Shown here: positions 18,395 to 27,389 of the stretch, one piece after another
How the letters are laid out: each line of letters begins with the position of its first letter
Numbering within the stretch: position 1 is the first letter of the stretch
Source: Candidatus Synoicihabitans palmerolidicus
GTDB lineage: Bacteria > Verrucomicrobiota > Verrucomicrobiia > Opitutales > Opitutaceae
Length of the DNA: 64,000 nucleotides
NCBI GenBank assembly: GCA_020809425.1
Contig: JAGGDC010000002.1
Coordinates: 386,334 to 450,333, forward strand
Direction of reading: 5' to 3'
The notes under the pieces: model-generated
Told to the model about the DNA's origin: nothing
What the model saw: the letters and a program-made list of their open reading frames with translations, nothing else
Databases searched by the model: none
Made by a program: the position numbers and the translations under genes

Positions 18395-19962
18395 TATATT
18401 TCGGATACTTGAGCATCGTTCACGGTCGGCAACGAAACCAGATGAGAGGTCGTGATAATAAAATCGCCGGCGCCCTCCGTGACCAAAGTGCCCGTCACGC
18501 GCCGCACTTCCACCAAGGCCGCGGCATAGTTTCGCCGCGCGCCGATCAGTGCCTGCCGCGCTTGTACAAAACGATCCTTGTTTTGCACCAAAGCCGTGAT
18601 CGAATCCTCCCCCGTGTTCACCTTCCGATGAATATTTTCCACCACCGTCGAAAAGGCCAGGACCGTGCCTTCCGCCACCCCATGACGATCTATTGCTGCC
18701 TTTAATATCGCGGCCGCAATCCGTGTCTCCGCTCCGATCGCACTGGCCAGTTCTTCGCTCCGCAATTGGCTCTCCCGCACCAACGCCCTCCGTCGGCCGA
18801 CTTCCGCCTTTGCCGAGCGGTTGGCCACCGGCTACTCAAACTCCAACGCGATCTCTCCCGCCGGCCCGGCCAGCTGCTCACTCAGCGCACTAAACAAGCC
18901 CAGCTTCGCCGACTCCGTGGTCAGTCCGGAGTAACCCGCCCTCACTTCCAAATCGAGCGCGGATCGCAAATCGTTTAGCGCGTTGCGGAGGTAAATGTCA
19001 TTGGTCTGCTCCACCTGCGTTACCGCCCGAAAATCTCCGCGCTCGGCCAAGGCTTGTCCGACCAACCAACGCTTCGTCGCCCCGTCCCACGTCAACGTGG
19101 CGGGCTCCGCTGGAAATCCCCCGGCCAATTCCGGTGCCGGTCCCATTTCTTCCGGCCTGAGTCCCATCGATGCCGCCAACCGTTGCCAGTTCACCGCCAG
19201 GGCCAACGCCGCCCCCTCCACATCTCCCCGCCTCCGCAACAAATCTGCCCGTGCTTCCTCTAAAATCGCGGCCTCGATTTCGCCAACTCGCACCATATCC
19301 TGCAACTGATCCGACAACTCCAATGCTCGCTGCTCGGATTCCCGTAGTATCTCCAAATTTTGCACCGACGCCAAAGTCGACCAATACGCCAAGGTCGTCT
19401 GCGAAACCCGCTCCGCGACATTATGCCGCGCCACATCTCGAGTCGCCACCAACACCGATTGCGCCAACCGCTCATTCACATTCGCCGCATCTCGTCCCCA
19501 TCCTCTCATCAACGGCACCGAAATCTGTAGTCGCATATCGGAACGCCCTTCTGCCGACCATGGATCCGTATTGGCGCGCGACCGCACCACCGTCGCACTG
19601 GGCGACACCGTCACCCCGTTCCGAAGCTTCTGCACCCCGCCCACGGTCACGCCATTCGTGTCCTGCTTGATCACATCAAGCGTCCTCCCGACCGTCGTAA
19701 TCGGAGTTACCTGAGGCACTGTCGACAGATTGCTCCACACCTTGGAAAACAGCGCAAAATCAAACTCCCCTGCCGCAATTTGCTCCCCGAATTCCGCCTG
19801 CAAAATTTGCTGCCGTTGCACCGCCACTCCCGGGCTGCTGTTCAACGTGCGCGTGATTGCTTCCTCCAGCGACAAAGCTGGCTGCCCCTGGTCTTGCGCC
19901 ATCGCAGACCTGCTCATCGCAAACGCCAAAGACCCCAATAACAATGTAACGGGGAAACGCAC
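18394..19962 (-). pseudogene. TolC-like outer-membrane efflux protein with one in-frame TAG
   Basis: GTG start 19962, signal peptide (VTLLLGSLAFAMSRSAMAQ), mature part beginning LSLEEAITRTLNSSPG, then two OEP repeats with the long Ala/Glu-rich helices typical of TolC. The stop TAG 18834-18832 falls in LEFE-stop-PVANRSAKAE, next to the conserved P-x-x-N-R motif of the second repeat, and the frame continues to 18394. Total ~522 codons, normal for the family. A single CAG-to-TAG change would explain the break. It supplies the outer-membrane duct for the DevBCA-like exporter. Confidence 0.85.
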
Positions 19963-19968
19963 TATTAG

Positions 19969-21207
19969 TCACTTCATACCATAGTCGATAGATCGCAAGC
20001 CTCCTGATTCGCCTCCCTCATTCGAGCCATTCCGCCGCACCTCGGTCACTTTCCCGTGCGTATCCAGGCGATAATTCACGCCCGCCCACTCAATCTCGCG
20101 ACGGCCCGCCGATCTTCACCACCCTCCAATCTGGCCCATTCGCCACCACGGTGCTCCCCACACCTGCCTCCATCGGTCCGTCGACCGGCCAATGCCCGAC
20201 AACAAAAACGCCGTAACCATCTACCCTCCCCAGAACGCAAGGCCCCACGGTCCGCCCCACGCCCACCACGTCGAATCGGTCCCAGCTGCCAACAACCACG
20301 CCATCATTGGCCATCCCAGGCAAACCGTCGCCAGCATATAACCTCCGCCGATGAGCACCGCCCAAACGCATACGCCCGCACGTTGTAAAGTTGGCGCCCA
20401 TACCAAGCAACCGGCTGCCCCCAGTGGTCCACTTCACTCTGCGTTTCGACCAGCAGCCCTGGCACCAGGAGAGTCCGTTTTCCCCGCTTGGCCAGCACGT
20501 CCGACAACGTCATATCGTCGGAGATCGTCGTCCGCCAAAGCGCCTCGATCTCGAGATCCTCAAAATCCTGGCTCCGCATCTCATAAGCCCCGCCCCAGAC
20601 CGCGCTCTCTCCTAAGGAATTGAACGCTCGAAAACTCGCATACATCGAAAGATTCATCGCCACGTGCACCGAGCAACTCCAAGGCTCCCCATCCGGGGCG
20701 ACCATCCACCGGTAACCACTGGTTGCCGCCAGTCCCACATCCTGCAGCGGTCGCACCAACCGCTCCAACCCATCGACCGGCGGCGCGTAGTCATTGTCCT
20801 CAAACGCCAGAATCGGTTCACCTTCCCCCCTATCTTATCCCCGCGATCATGTTGTGGTTCTGCTGACAACCTTCCGTCGCCCACCCCGCCACCACCCAAT
20901 CCAATCGAGCATCCTCCGCTCGCAATGTTCTCAACACCGGCAACCCCGGATCTTGCTCCGATTCGACCGCCACCATCACTCGATAATTAAAATAACTCTG
21001 CTTCAGGTGCGCCCGCAAATTTCGCTCCAAATCCGGGGCCGCTCCTTTGCTCGGGATGACGACTAAACAACGGGGATTTAAATTCGACGATGAATCCACT
21101 CGCGCCGCCCGGTCTACCGAACGCCATCGGGCCCACCCCGCGATTGCCCATTGCAGCGCCGTCAGTCCCACTACCACCAGTCCGATCAACGCTCCGCCCG
21201 GATTCAC
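19969..21207 (-). pseudogene. Ceramide-glucosyltransferase-like GT21 glycosyltransferase, frameshifted
   Basis: MNPGGALIGLVVVGLTALQW anchors the protein; then CLVVIPSKGAAPDLERNL (GT-A start) and, after a shift near 20830, ILAFEDNDYAPPVDG (donor DxD region), EMRSQDFEDLE, DDMTLSDVLAKRG (catalytic D of ED/DD-x-x-L) and GRQLYNVRAYAFG in place of the Q-x-x-R-W motif. Shifts near 20400 and 20200 lead to the helices VLIGGGYMLATVCLGW and MAWLLAAG and a tail EWAGVNYRLDTHGKV. GT21 contains ceramide glucosyltransferase and HpnI. Start overlaps the stop of the upstream GT2 gene (ATGA). The 3' end is 6 bp from the TolC-like gene. Confidence 0.65.
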
Positions 21208-22758
21208 GCCGCCGCCTTTGCCTCAGCAGAAACCGGCACCGTAGCGCTGGGCGCCGATTTCATCTGCACCACCTGCAACAGCACTCCCAACCATGAGGCC
21301 GTGGCATAAATCCCCATCGGCATCGCCCACCACCAGCTGGGAGACAATGCCGCGTAAACCATCGCCCCAGAAAGATACCATGCCAGCCCCAGCTCCGCCC
21401 ACCACCGGCCATCCAGTTTGACGCGATATACCGTTCGCTCTCCGGCCCGGCTTTTCGGCGTTCGCTCAAATACACCCGTCGCTCGCCCTAAAAGCCCCCG
21501 CGCCACCGCAAACGTATTCGAAGTCACCATACTAAGCCCCACCAGCGCGGCCATAATAACGTCAAGTACGATTTTTCCCCATGCTCGATCCTGCCGATGC
21601 AGGGCCACGCCCATTCCCCACAAAAACGCGAGACTCGCGGGTGACGTCACCGTCAGAAGCCACAAGATAAACCGCGGCATTCCTCCTCCCAAATCGAGAT
21701 CGATCGCAAATATCACCAGCGGCCACGTCACCATAAAGCCCCACATCAATGGATGCAGGAAGTAGCCCGAAATATGCGCCAAAGCCGCCAGACGTCGCCA
21801 CCACTTTTGCCGCGCGGTGACGACAGCCCACCCCAACTTTCTCACCGTCTGCATCGACCCTCGTGCCCACCGAAATTGCTGCCGACGCAACGCCACTTGT
21901 GTCACCGGCAACTCCCCCGGCGCCGTGACGAATGGCGTATACGCGCCCTTCCATCCCCGCAGCCAGGCCCGATAACTCAGATCCAAATCTTCGGTCAAAG
22001 TTTCGGTCTGCCACCCCCCCGGCATCGTCAATGCAAGCCCGGCGCCACACGCCTCCCGATCCATTGAAATTAAACCACAAGCCGCTCCCACTCCTCGCCA
22101 CTTGCTCGATCAAAAAATGACCATCGTGCATCGCTCTTTGTGCCCGCGTAAGTCGGGATTCATCCCGATTGAAGTGAGCCCAGCGGCCCTGCAAGCACCC
22201 CACTGGAGGATCCTCAAAAGCCGGGTGTTGCACCACCATGCGTTGCAGAAAATCCGGTGCCGGCACGAAGTCCGCATCGAAAATGGCGATGAATTCGCCA
22301 GTCACCCTCGGCATCGCCGCCGCCAACGCCCCGGCCTTGAATCCGCCGCGCTCCTTCCGCCGAATAACTTCCACCGGGTGGCCGAGTCGGCGAGCCTCCG
22401 CGACTCCTTCATTCACCAAATCGACCGTGTCATCGTCCGAATCATCCAACACCTGAATCTGCAAAAGCTGGCGCGGATAATCCAATGCACACGCCGCGGC
22501 GATGGCCCGCCGTGCCATGAATCGCTCATTATACATGGGCAACTGCACCGTCACTCGCGGCCACGTTGCTGGGTCGCAGTCCGTTAACTTTCCTCTCAAC
22601 GTTTGAGCTTTGATCCGTGGCCAAGCCCGCCACGAGAGAAACACCATCGCGACCTGATGGAGGCCATAGAAACTCAGCCCAAACGCTACACAGAAATGAA
22701 CTCCCAACAAAATTGGCCAAACGAAATCAGTATTAATCCGTCCCACGCGATACTGCAT
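21204..22758 (-). pseudogene. Processive-type GT2 glycosyltransferase (cellulose-synthase-like), one frameshift
   Basis: Motifs in order: VTVQLPMYNERFMARRAI, VLDDSDDDT, AIFDADFVP (DxD), then after a frameshift near 22030 the block ETLTEDLDLSYRAWLRG (catalytic TED) and RRQQFRWARGSMQ (Q-x-x-R-W). Two N-terminal and about five C-terminal membrane helices. About 515 residues when joined. Enzymes with all these motifs add beta-linked sugars to a lipid or polysaccharide at the membrane. It lies between the GNAT protein and the GT21 gene in one (-) operon; a role in sugar decoration of the lipid is inferred. Confidence 0.8.
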
Positions 22759-22793
22759 CGTTTACCGGAGCAAGTCCCCGTTTTAAACTCCGT

Positions 22794-23795
22794 CTATCCG
22801 GGTCGCGATGCGTCGCGCCTCTCCTCTGCCGCCAAATCGCGTTCATACAACCGTAGCGTCTGCACCCGTTTGGCCCCAATGCGACTCGCGATACCTATGA
22901 TTTCCTCGTTCGTCTCCAACACCCACGAAAACTCCAGCGTCTGTGCGCCCCTCCGTAAAAACTCCTTCTGTAGCCGCGACAGCAATATCACCGGTAAACC
23001 CAGCCGCCGATACTCCGGCACCACCCCGCCAAAAAAGCACCGGTAACGATCAATCCCCGATCGCCCGGTCAACAGATGCCACCATCCCGTGGGCAGGACC
23101 CGACCGTTCATGCGCTTCAACAATTCATTCATATCCGGCATCACCAAAGCGCATCCCGCAGGCTTGCCGTCGACTTCCACCAACAATGCGAGCTCAGGTA
23201 CGATAAAAAAACCGTAACGCTGATAGGCTTCTTCAAACTCCTTCGCACTGATCGGCACCATACCCCAATTATCTCGCCACGCCTGTTCCCATACCGTGGA
23301 AAAAAACTGCGACTCCTTCCCTAGATTAGCCACATCCACGGGCCGTACCGCCACCCCGTCCCGCCTCAAGGCCAACGCCGCCATCCGGTCCATTTGCGCC
23401 ATGTACGCCTCCTCTCGATAAACGAGCAAATCCTTGGCTTTTCTCAACCCCACCGCCTCCAACAGGTCCCGGTAATAAGACGGGGTATAACCCATTCCCA
23501 CCATCGGTTGATGCTCGAATCCGTCACAAAGCACTCCCGCCTCTTCCTGCACGTTAAAATTCGCCGGCCCCCGCATCACCTGCAATCCCGCTTGCTCCAA
23601 CCACTCGCCCGCCGCCTGCAACAACGCCCCGCTGTTGCCATGACGATAATACTCACCTCGTCCCGCATCCAATTGCCTCAGGATATCCATCCGCAAGGGC
23701 GGCACCCACTACGGAATCTCCGCATAGATACGCCACGCAAAATCTACAAATTCGTGACGCGCCGCCTCGGTCGTTACGGGTTCAATTTTAATCAT
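22794..23795 (-). pseudogene. GNAT-fold acyltransferase, candidate bacterial ceramide synthase-like, with in-frame TAG
   Basis: From ATG 23795 (MIKIEPVTTEAARHEFVDFA) the frame runs to 22794 with a single TAG at 23711-23709 in EIP-stop-WVPPLRMDI. Conserved-looking blocks: GPANFNVQEEAGVLCDGF, MGYTPSYYRDLLEAVGLRK, YRCFFGGVVPEYRRLGLPV (acyl-CoA-binding loop region) and LEFSWVLETNEEI. About 333 codons, longer than simple GNATs. Bacterial ceramide synthase of Caulobacter is a GNAT-like acyltransferase encoded near sphingolipid genes; the neighbourhood here (ACP, KS, KDSR-like SDR, GT21) makes that role plausible, but the assignment is by context. Confidence 0.6.
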
Positions 23796-23983
23796 GATTA
23801 TTTAGCTAATCCCTCTGCACCGACCTGCTGGTCGCGGTTGCAAAGTAAGCGCCGTCAGCCTGCGTCTGCACCGACCCATGACAAGCTCCATGCCTTCGGT
23901 AATGGCATCGACAATTCTTCTACACCCCTCATTTTGGCGAAGCGCATCTCAGCTCTCACTGTGCGACGCTAATCCCCTCCGTC

Positions 23984-24375
23984 ATAAACCCATCACCGGT
24001 CCCTTCACCCGACCTCGAGACCCAAGTCGTTCGTCTCCACAAGAACCTGCAGGGGTTTCCCGCTGGGACCGCCGAGGCCGGCGAAGCACTCCTGCGGTCC
24101 TGCGACGCCGCTTACATCGCCCCGTTGGTCATCGGCGTTTTACGCCACCTCGCTCCTAAAACCACCGCCCCGCACGAGGCCTCCATGCTCACTTCTGACG
24201 GTGACGCCCTCCGCTTGCTGGAGGATTTTCAGATCGACTCTCTCTCATGGTCGAACTCGCCTTCCTCGTTGAAGATTCCCTCGCTATAAAAGTCCCCGAC
24301 GAGGACCTCGCCGATCTTAATACCTTCGCCGAGCTCAAGCAGATGTTGCAACGCCAGCTCGGCCTCATCGGCTGA
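23984..24375 (+). pseudogene. Stand-alone acyl carrier protein, frameshifted
   Basis: The 4'-phosphopantetheine site is LLEDFQIDSLS, followed one frame over by MVELAFLVEDSLAIKVPDED and FAELKQMLQRQLGLIG. An N-terminal extension (PSPDLETQVVRLHKNLQGFP, LVIGVLRHLAPKTTAPHEAS) belongs to the longer ACPs found in lipid gene clusters. No ATG/GTG/TTG leads the frame; ATA 23984 is where a start could have been. A frameshift lies at ~24243 beside the DSL serine. It opens a (+) gene string ACP-KS-SDR, divergent from the GNAT gene; the 188 bp between them hold no gene I can support. Confidence 0.65.
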
Positions 24376-24395
24376 CGCCCCGCCGGTTCTCTGTC

Positions 24396-25629
24396 ATGGA
24401 GCGTCGCGTAGCCATCACCGGGCTTGGCTTTATTAGCCCCATCGGAAACAATCGACCCAGCGTCACCGCCCACTTGCGGGAGCAACGTCACGGGCTATCG
24501 CCCGTCAATTGGTTCCCCGACTGCGCCATCCGCCTGGCCGGCACGATCCACGACTTCGACCTGAGCTCCTTGCAACGCGCCGTATGGACCTATCCCGATC
24601 GCGACGAGATTTCCCGCGAAACTCTGCGCAGCCTGCCTCCCCACGGAGTCTACGCACTCTGCGCCATCGAACAAGCGCTCGCTGAGGCCGGCCTCTCACC
24701 GCCGAGCTCCAGGACGGCCAGACGGGCCTGTTCTGCGCTTCGGCCGGATCTCCTCGTTTTTTCCGTCATCACCTCAACGCGGTCGAAAGTGCCGCCGGCC
24801 AACGTATTGCGCCGTGGGGGGTCGTGACTTCCATTGCCGGTACCCTCAATTTCAACCTGGTTGCCCACTTCGGTATTCAGGGCGCGGTAACCGGCTTCAG
24901 CTCCGCCTGCGCCGCCTGCACCCATGCGCTGGGCTACGCTTGTGACGAGATTCAACTCGACCGTCACTAACGCATGATCGTCGTCGGAGCCGAAGAACCC
25001 ACTTGGGAGTCCCTACTGCCTTTCGCCAGTCCGACCCGTTGCTCGCGTCCCGTCCCTTCGACCAAGGCCGCGACGGTTTCGTCGGCTCCGGCGGCGCTGT
25101 CGCTCTGATTCTCGAGGATGCCGCGGTCGCTTTCAATGCGCGGCGCACTTCTCTTGTCCGAAATCGCGGGTTGGGGACAATCCTCCGACGGCCACAGCAT
25201 CGCCCAGTCTCAACCCCAAGGTGCCGGCCTCGAACGAGCCATCCGTCGCGCGCTCCATGCTGCTCAGGTCACCGCATCAGACATCGACTACGTCAACGCC
25301 CACGCCACTTCCACTGGTGTGGGCGACAAAGCCGAAGCCCTCGCCCTCCTGCGCATATTCGACACCCATCGCCCGCCAGTCAGCAGCACCAAGGCGCTCA
25401 CTGGTCACCCCTTGTCCATGGCTGGTGCTCTCGAAGCCACCCTTTCCACCTCTGCCTGCAAGAGGGATTCATCCCGGGCAACGCCCATCTACGTCAGCCC
25501 GACCCGGTGTGTACGGCTCTCAATCGGCCAGTGGCAAACCTCTCGACGCGTCCCAACTTCATCCTGAAAAACAGCAGTGGCTTCAGGGGTAGCAATGTCT
25601 GTCTAGTACTTCGCCAACCTCGTTCCTGA
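24396..25629 (+). pseudogene. FabF/FabB-like beta-ketoacyl-ACP synthase, multiply broken
   Basis: MERRVAITGLGFISPIGN is a classic start. Catalytic residues remain visible in fragments: Cys in GFSSACAACTHALGYA, His in VNAHATSTGVGDKAEA, and Lys/His in SSTKALTGHPLSMAGALEA. A TAA (24968-24970) interrupts QLDRH-stop-RMIVVGAEE and at least four frameshifts (near 24705, 25015, 25110, 25450) separate the pieces. Length ~410 residues when joined. It follows the ACP by 20 bp and presumably extended acyl chains on it. Confidence 0.8.
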
Positions 25630-25666
25630 TCCTGTCGTTCTGCTCCTCCTCTCGTCCTCCCCATCG

Positions 25667-26486
25667 ATGTCTCCTCGCCACGCATTTATCACCGGAGGTT
25701 CCAGCGGCATCGGACTCGCGCTGGCCCAACAATTGGCTGCCCAAGGCACCCGCCTCAGCTTGTTCGCCCGCGATCCCACCAAGCTCGCCCATGCTGCCCT
25801 TGAGATCACGACCCGCCATCCCGAGCGGCCTGAGATCTGTCTGCAACCCGGCAACGTCGCCGATGAAACCGCCGTTCGTACCGCCATCACGGCGGCCGAG
25901 TCCGCTCACGGCCCCATCGACTTGCTCATCACTTCCGCCGGTCTCGCCGAAGCAGACTACTTCTGAAGCCATTCCCACCACCACGTTCGAGCGGCTCATG
26001 GCGGTCAACTACTTCGGCACTCTCTACGCACTAAAAACCGTGCTTCCCGCCGTGCGCACGCGGGGAAGCGGCCGTGTCATCCTGCTGTCCTCCGGTACCG
26101 GTCTGTTTGGTTTCTTCGGCTACTCCGCCTACGGTGCCACAAAACTTGCCCTCCGCGGTCTCGCTGAGTCCCTCCACGCCGAATGCCGCGACTCCGGGGT
26201 CAACATCCATATTGTCTACCCGCCCGACACCGATACCCCGCAACTGGCTCACGAAAACCAAACCAAACCTCCCGAAACCGCTGCCATCACCGCCGACGGA
26301 GGGCTTTGGACCGCCGAAGCCGTGGCGAAACTGATTCTCCGCCAAGCTACCGCCGGCCGCTTCAGCATCACGCCCGGCCTGCCCCTGACTCTGCTCGCCG
26401 GCCTTCACAGCATAATCGCCCCGCTCCTGCGCTGGACTTTCCACCGGACTGCCCGGAAAGCCCGCCCATCGTCGCGCCCGCGCTGA
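25667..26486 (+). pseudogene. SDR resembling 3-ketosphinganine reductase, one frameshift
   Basis: Rossmann start HAFITGGSSGIGLALAQQL, catalytic Y-x-x-x-K in FGYSAYGATKLALRGLAE, and the segment VYPPDTDTPQLAHENQTKP, which is characteristic of 3-ketodihydrosphingosine reductases (KDSR/TSC10) rather than general SDRs. A one-base shift near 25965 (ADYF / FEAIPTTTFERLMAVNYFGT) breaks it. A C-terminal hydrophobic segment (LPLTLLAGLHSIIAPLLRW) matches KDSR membrane association. About 272 residues when joined. It closes the ACP-KS-SDR string and is the best single clue that the island made a sphingoid-type base. Confidence 0.75.
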
Positions 26487-26495
26487 CGGTTCGCC

Positions 26496-26906
26496 TCACC
26501 CGCCGGCCATGACTGGCCGAAACCCCGCGTCAGTCAGAATGGCCGCTATCGCGTCCCGTTTGTCGCCCTGAATTTCGATCACGCCGCTCTTCACCGTGCC
26601 ACCACAGCCGCAGACTTTCTGCATCCGCTTGGCAAGTTGCGCTTTCTCGGCCTCACCGATGCCCACGAATCCAGAGACCGCCGTCACCGTCTTACCGCCC
26701 CGCCCTCCGGTCAAACGCCGGATTTCGACGCGTCCTCGATGCTTGTTAGGCTGCTTTCTCTTCGAGCCGCCAGCGGGCTCTCCCTTTGCGGGCGGTTCCA
26801 ACTTGGCTGGTCCTGCCGGTAAATTGCCCAATCCTCCCAACGCCGCAAACGGGTTTTGTCCCAATTCTCCCCCGCCATCCGTCGAAATCTTTGATCCGCG
26901 TGCCAT
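26496..26906 (-). CDS. SUI1/YciH-type translation initiation factor-like protein
   Basis: 136 residues, intact. The C-terminal ~75 residues form the SUI1 (eIF1-like) domain: GGRGGKTVTAVSGF, KAQLAKRMQKVCGCGGTVK, IEIQGDKRDAIAAIL. The N-terminal ~55 residues are Pro/Gly/Lys-rich and probably disordered. Bacterial members (YciH) bind ribosomes and tune start selection; the exact role is unsettled. It converges on the dead SDR gene with ~10 bp between. Confidence 0.85.
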   Translation of the reverse strand: MARGSKISTDGGGELGQNPFAALGGLGNLPAGPAKLEPPAKGEPAGGSKRKQPNKHRGRVEIRRLTGGRGGKTVTAVSGFVGIGEAEKAQLAKRMQKVCGCGGTVKSGVIEIQGDKRDAIAAILTDAGFRPVMAGG

Positions 26907-26945
26907 AATATTTCTTTCAGGTTTTTAACGTTCCGCCGCCTCGGC

Positions 26946-27164
26946 TCAGCTTTTCACCGCCCGCCCACCGCACACTCCAATCGGAATGTCGGACTCGCCT
27001 CCGAGGTACATCAGCGCTTTGGCATAGCTGCGATTCTCCAAAAAATGCCCCAGTTGGGGGTGCAATTCACGGCGTCCAAATTGCAGAAACCCATCTAAGC
27101 GAGCCATTTCACTCGCTATGGTAGGGCCGTCCGATTGCGCAATCGCCCCCATCAGGGCACTCAA
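26946..27164 (-). CDS. Small conserved-looking protein of unknown function
   Basis: 72 residues from TTG 27164, or 68 from ATG 27152. The sequence FGRRELHPQLGHFLENRSYAKALMYLGG followed by IPIGVCGG looks like a compact soluble protein, with a Cys-Gly-Gly end. No family recognised. It lies between the SUI1 gene and the divergent sucA promoter and shows no damage. Confidence 0.5.
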   Translation of the reverse strand: MSALMGAIAQSDGPTIASEMARLDGFLQFGRRELHPQLGHFLENRSYAKALMYLGGESDIPIGVCGGRAVKS

Positions 27165-27255
27165 TGATGTCTTAATCTCAGTTTCTATGGGTCGAATAGG
27201 TATATTAATCTCGTGATTTTAGCTCGTCTCACACTTGCATGCAACCCCCCCTCAG

Positions 27256-27283
27256 TTGATCCGGGATCACACTTGTGTAAAAT
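27256..27283 (+). promoter_or_regulatory. Probable sigma-70 type promoter of sucAB
   Basis: TTGATC (27256-27261) and TAAAAT (27278-27283) with 16 bp between them. Transcription would start near 27290, giving a ~100-nt leader. The 9-mer CAGTTGATC around the -35 (27253-27261) recurs at 27331-27339. Confidence 0.4.
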
Positions 27284-27339
27284 CTCCCATTCCTTTGCGC
27301 TGGCGACCAAATCTAATTTGTCAGGCCCATCAGTTGATC

Positions 27340-27374
27340 AAACCGCGAGTCCCTAGTTCTCGGATGCGCGGTTT
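27340..27374 (+). promoter_or_regulatory. Hairpin in the sucA leader
   Basis: AAACCGCG (27340-27347) pairs with CGCGGTTT (27367-27374) around a 19-nt loop, ending 15 nt before the sucA ATG. It is followed by a pyrimidine run (CCTTTTCTCTCC), so it could act as an attenuator or influence ribosome loading. Confidence 0.4.
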
Positions 27375-27389
27375 CCTTTTCTCTCCATA

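Noticed and set aside
10565-23795. Stop-codon reassignment (TAG or TGA read as amino acid) as explanation for in-frame stops
   Set aside because: TAG, TGA and TAA all interrupt genes, frameshifts and deletions occur in the same genes, and intact genes use all three as terminators.
23880-23983. Possible remnant of a phosphopantetheinyl transferase N-terminus before the ACP (GNGIDNSSTP / HFGEAHLSS)
   Set aside because: Too short and needs frame changes; resemblance is weak.
24396-25629. Part of a modular PKS
   Set aside because: The start MERRVAITGLGF and the HATSTGVGD/KALTGH blocks are of the FabF/FabB class, unlike the modular KS at 5495-6920.
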